Shown: positions 13,558 through 13,778 of the stretch, in pieces
How the letters are laid out: each line of letters begins with the position of its first letter
Position numbering within the stretch: position 1 is the first letter of the stretch
Assembly: GCA_964392065.1 (NCBI GenBank)
Contig: CAYMOG010000036.1
Span: 1 to 13,778 of the forward strand
Direction of reading: 5' to 3'
Length of the DNA: 13,778 nucleotides
Source of the DNA: JASBZA01 sp964392065
GTDB taxonomy: Bacteria > Bacillota > Clostridia > Saccharofermentanales > Fastidiosipilaceae
Notes under the pieces: generated by a model
The model's database searches: none
What the model was told of the DNA's origin: nothing
Seen by the model: the letters and a program-made list of their open reading frames with translations, nothing else
Translations under genes and position numbers: made by a program

Positions 13558-13778
13558 CTGATTAATATTCAAAGTTGGGTGAGGTTCTAGAACTGATGAA
13601 ATGTATAAAACTTTTAGATCTGATGAAGATCCATTGGTATGTGGAAGGTTTTCGGATCTTACAGATCTGATGAAAATTCAAGGGTATGCGTAAGGTTTTC
13701 CTAACTAATGAAATTATAAGAATTGCCAGTCTGATGAATATCCACGAGCATGTGAAGATTTCTTGGAAGATTTTTATT
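13558..13778. repeat. degenerate tandem repeat array, continues past the window
   Basis: Four diverged units start with CTGAT(G/T)AA: 13558-13619 (62 bp), 13620-13666 (47), 13667-13730 (64) and 13731 to the end. Each begins with a long half, roughly CTGATGAAnATyCAnnGGTATGnG then nAAGGTTTTC. The 62- and 64-bp units add a short half, CT(A/G)ATGAAAT then TATAA (starts 13593 and 13705); the 47-bp unit seems to have lost most of it. No unit is an exact copy. The array has stops in most frames, so it is probably non-coding. Confidence 0.65.

Noticed and set aside
13593..13680. CTGATGA resembles the hammerhead ribozyme core and the box C element (TGATGA)
   Set aside because: The other hammerhead core strand (GAAA) and closing stems are missing after the internal AAGATCC/GGATCTT pairing. 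Box C/D guides are not known in bacteria.
13558..13778. CRISPR array
   Set aside because: Unit lengths of 47, 62 and 64 bp vary, the repeats are degenerate throughout with no unique spacers, and there are no cas genes.

Overview
The window looks like chromosome from a low-GC Bacillota (Firmicutes), plausibly a Lactobacillales or related lineage. The reasons are an rpsU-yqeY pair, a YpuA/DUF1002 exported protein, a DUF1836 regulator, strong AGGAGG-type ribosome binding sites, sigma-A-like promoters and moderate AT richness. I cannot name the genus. Nearly all genes are on the minus strand. The plus-strand features are the tRNA tail at the left edge, one regulator gene near 12 kb and, if it is real, a very small ORF near the right edge.

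Left block (1-3423): the 3' half of a tRNA-Ser(CGA) is followed by a tightly packed minus-strand operon. Read in transcription order it is a DsrE-like small protein, luxS (S-ribosylhomocysteine lyase, AI-2 synthase), glpK (glycerol kinase) and a tocopherol-cyclase-family protein. Junctions overlap by 1 and 8 nt or are a few nt apart, so translation is probably coupled. A sigma-A promoter with a perfect dyad on its -10 side drives it. The glycerol kinase keeps its substrate residues but has Asn where Gram-positive enzymes carry the HPr-phosphorylated His.

Middle block (3441-11029): a MATE exporter, a YpuA-like exported protein with its own extended -10 promoter and terminator, then an ATPase-permease pair of the MacB/FtsX type. 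The permease is very large (1460 aa). A roughly 625-residue extracytoplasmic coiled coil, containing an internal tandem duplication at a 190-residue offset, separates its first membrane helix from the FtsX core.

Right block (11139-13778): an SGNH/GDSL hydrolase and a DUF1836 helix-turn-helix protein are divergently transcribed from a compact intergenic region. The 10-mer TAATATAGTT sits over both of their promoters and also over the promoter of the ABC transporter, which suggests that the DUF1836 protein controls all three units. Next comes the yqeY-rpsU pair, convergent with the regulator gene and ending at a shared hairpin. The last 0.5 kb has no recognisable gene. It holds a doubtful small hydrophobic ORF and a degenerate 47-64 bp tandem repeat array that runs off the end of the window.
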